A stretch of 64,000 nucleotides of DNA from JAHEJN01 sp963787285 (GTDB lineage Bacteria; Actinomycetota; Acidimicrobiia; Acidimicrobiales; JAHEJN01). Below the pieces are notes generated by a model. The model had not been told where the DNA came from, did not search any database, and saw only the letters and a list, made by a program, of their open reading frames with translations. The translations under genes and the position numbers were made by a program. Where the stretch lies: NCBI GenBank assembly GCA_963787285.1, contig CAWBCM010000011.1, positions 33,483-97,482 of the forward strand, read 5' to 3'. This document shows positions 63,123 to 64,000 of this stretch, piece by piece (the stretch's first letter is position 1; each line of letters starts with the position of its first letter).

Positions 63123-63725
63123 ATGAGCCACGCGCAGGTCCCCGAAACGGTCTCCCCGTCAGCCAGCCCACGGACCGGGCGATGGGTGTACGGGTTGGTG
63201 GTGATCCCACCGATTGCGGCCGTGCTCACGGTGCTGCTCGCGCCCGACCCCCACGGCCACTGGTCCGAGCACCTGTGGAGTGCCTACTTCGACATCGCCC
63301 AGCTCGGATTGCTCGTCGTGTTGGCGGGTCTGCTCGGTCGAAGGATGCTTTCGGTGGCGCTGTTGATCGCCCTTGCGGTCGTCGCTCTCGGCATCGTCTT
63401 CGAGATCGTCGGCAACTTCCAGGTCGCCAGCTCGATCTGGCGGACGCCCGGCAACCCGGGGTTCGGCACCGGCTACGCGCAGGGACATGAGCGCGCCGAA
63501 ACCGGCGATCTCCTCGTGACCGTTGGTGGAGCCGGGTTTGCCTTCATCGCCGGGTTGACCCGCCGTGTCCCTCTGAAGTTCGCCGGTCTGGCGTTGGTGA
63601 TGGTGGTCATCCCGCCGCCGTGGGTGTGGCCTGCCGCCGGAGTCCTCGTGTTGCTGCTTCACGGCCTCCGGTCTCACAACGCGGTTGCACCGGCCTCCGA
63701 TCCGGCTCTGGTTCCGCTCAGCTGA
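63123..63725 (+). CDS. Multi-pass membrane protein
   Basis: 200 aa with five to six hydrophobic segments: WVYGLVVIPPIAAVLTVLLA, IAQLGLLVVLAGLLG, SVALLIALAVVALGIVFEIV, LLVTVGGAGFAFIAGL and FAGLALVMVVIPPPWVWPAA. Conserved Trp/His residues between the first two. No family recognised. It lies 124 bases after katG and overlaps the end of the converging GNAT gene by eight bases. Confidence 0.75.
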   Translation: MSHAQVPETVSPSASPRTGRWVYGLVVIPPIAAVLTVLLAPDPHGHWSEHLWSAYFDIAQLGLLVVLAGLLGRRMLSVALLIALAVVALGIVFEIVGNFQVASSIWRTPGNPGFGTGYAQGHERAETGDLLVTVGGAGFAFIAGLTRRVPLKFAGLALVMVVIPPPWVWPAAGVLVLLLHGLRSHNAVAPASDPALVPLS

Positions 63726-64000
63726 GGCGCAGGCGATGGACCGTGTGGCCGGTCGTTTCTTCCGGGCGGGCGGACACGAACTCGAACCCGTATGCGGCGT
63801 AGAAGCTCCGACCGATCACGTTCTTTTCGAAAACCTCGAGCTCGAGGCTCGGCCGCAAGGTGGTGGCGTGATCCATGAGGGCATGACCGATGCCGCGACG
63901 TTGATGGTCCGGATGGACGAAGATCGCGCCGACTTCGTTCCCGACGAGAGCGACGAAGCCCACGAGGTGATCGTCCACTTCGTACACATGTGTCTCGGCC
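63718..64000 (-). CDS. GNAT acetyltransferase, partial at right edge
   Basis: The frame is open to the window end, so the N-terminus is missing. Visible: THVYEVDDHLVGFVALVGNE, acetyl-CoA loop FVHPDHQRRGIGHALMDHA, and the C-terminal FEKNVIGRSFYAAYGFEF. The closest look is to small YjaB/RimI-like GNAT proteins. Substrate unknown. Confidence 0.82.
   Translation of the reverse strand, partial: AETHVYEVDDHLVGFVALVGNEVGAIFVHPDHQRRGIGHALMDHATTLRPSLELEVFEKNVIGRSFYAAYGFEFVSARPEETTGHTVHRLRLS

Overview
This is a high-GC (roughly two-thirds G+C by eye) stretch of a bacterial chromosome. The content points to an actinobacterium, most likely of the Acidimicrobiia/Ilumatobacter type. The evidence is a WhiB regulator, DUF3052, PT-rich lipoproteins, an actinobacterial LexA-type SOS box in front of recA, a Fur-KatG pair and an N-terminal GWWLASDGKWYPP motif. 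This is inference from gene content; there is no rRNA.

Layout. 1-7 kb: DUF4389 membrane protein (cut by the left edge), degenerate sulfotransferase-like protein, the transsulfuration pair cystathionine beta-synthase/cystathionine gamma-synthase, a lipoprotein and class I fumarase. 7-20 kb: a likely HD-GYP/pentapeptide-repeat fusion, acetyltransferase, MFS pump, Nudix, DUF3052, two secreted lipoproteins, acyl-CoA synthetase, and an ECF sigma factor with its membrane partner. 20-28 kb: ThpR, a trypsin-like protease bracketed by two copies of the msrB 3' end, msrB, recA, an IS481-family element sitting exactly on the recA stop codon, and a decayed methyltransferase. 28-39 kb: gpsA, membrane proteins and a 7.3-kb extracellular amylopullulanase gene. 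39-47 kb: PepSY protein, an AhpD-like gene with an in-frame TGA in its CxxC motif (candidate selenoprotein), an Rrf2/NirK/DoxX nitrite-reductase module, LysR, inositol-3-phosphate synthase and PhyH. 47-54 kb: universal stress proteins, fatty-acid desaturase, flavoprotein, WhiB, PAP2 phosphatase and inositol monophosphatase. 54-64 kb: tRNA-Val, two LtrA-type membrane proteins around an SDR/TetR pair, DUF488, Fur and KatG, and a GNAT cut by the right edge.

Themes. Several loci concern redox and reactive nitrogen/oxygen stress: KatG/Fur, MsrB, AhpD-like Sec protein, NirK with an Rrf2 regulator, WhiB and universal stress proteins. Inositol metabolism is represented by ino1, an IMPase and an inositol-lipid-type PAP2 protein.

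Quality caution. About fifteen genes, including recA, katG, ino1, the IS transposase and the amylopullulanase, are broken by single-base frameshifts. Nearly all are +1 insertions of a G or C. Removing the extra bases restores whole codon numbers and normal family lengths. I read these as probable consensus errors rather than true pseudogenes, but the regularity deserves checking. The candidate selenoprotein is not of this type, because its frame is continuous across the TGA.
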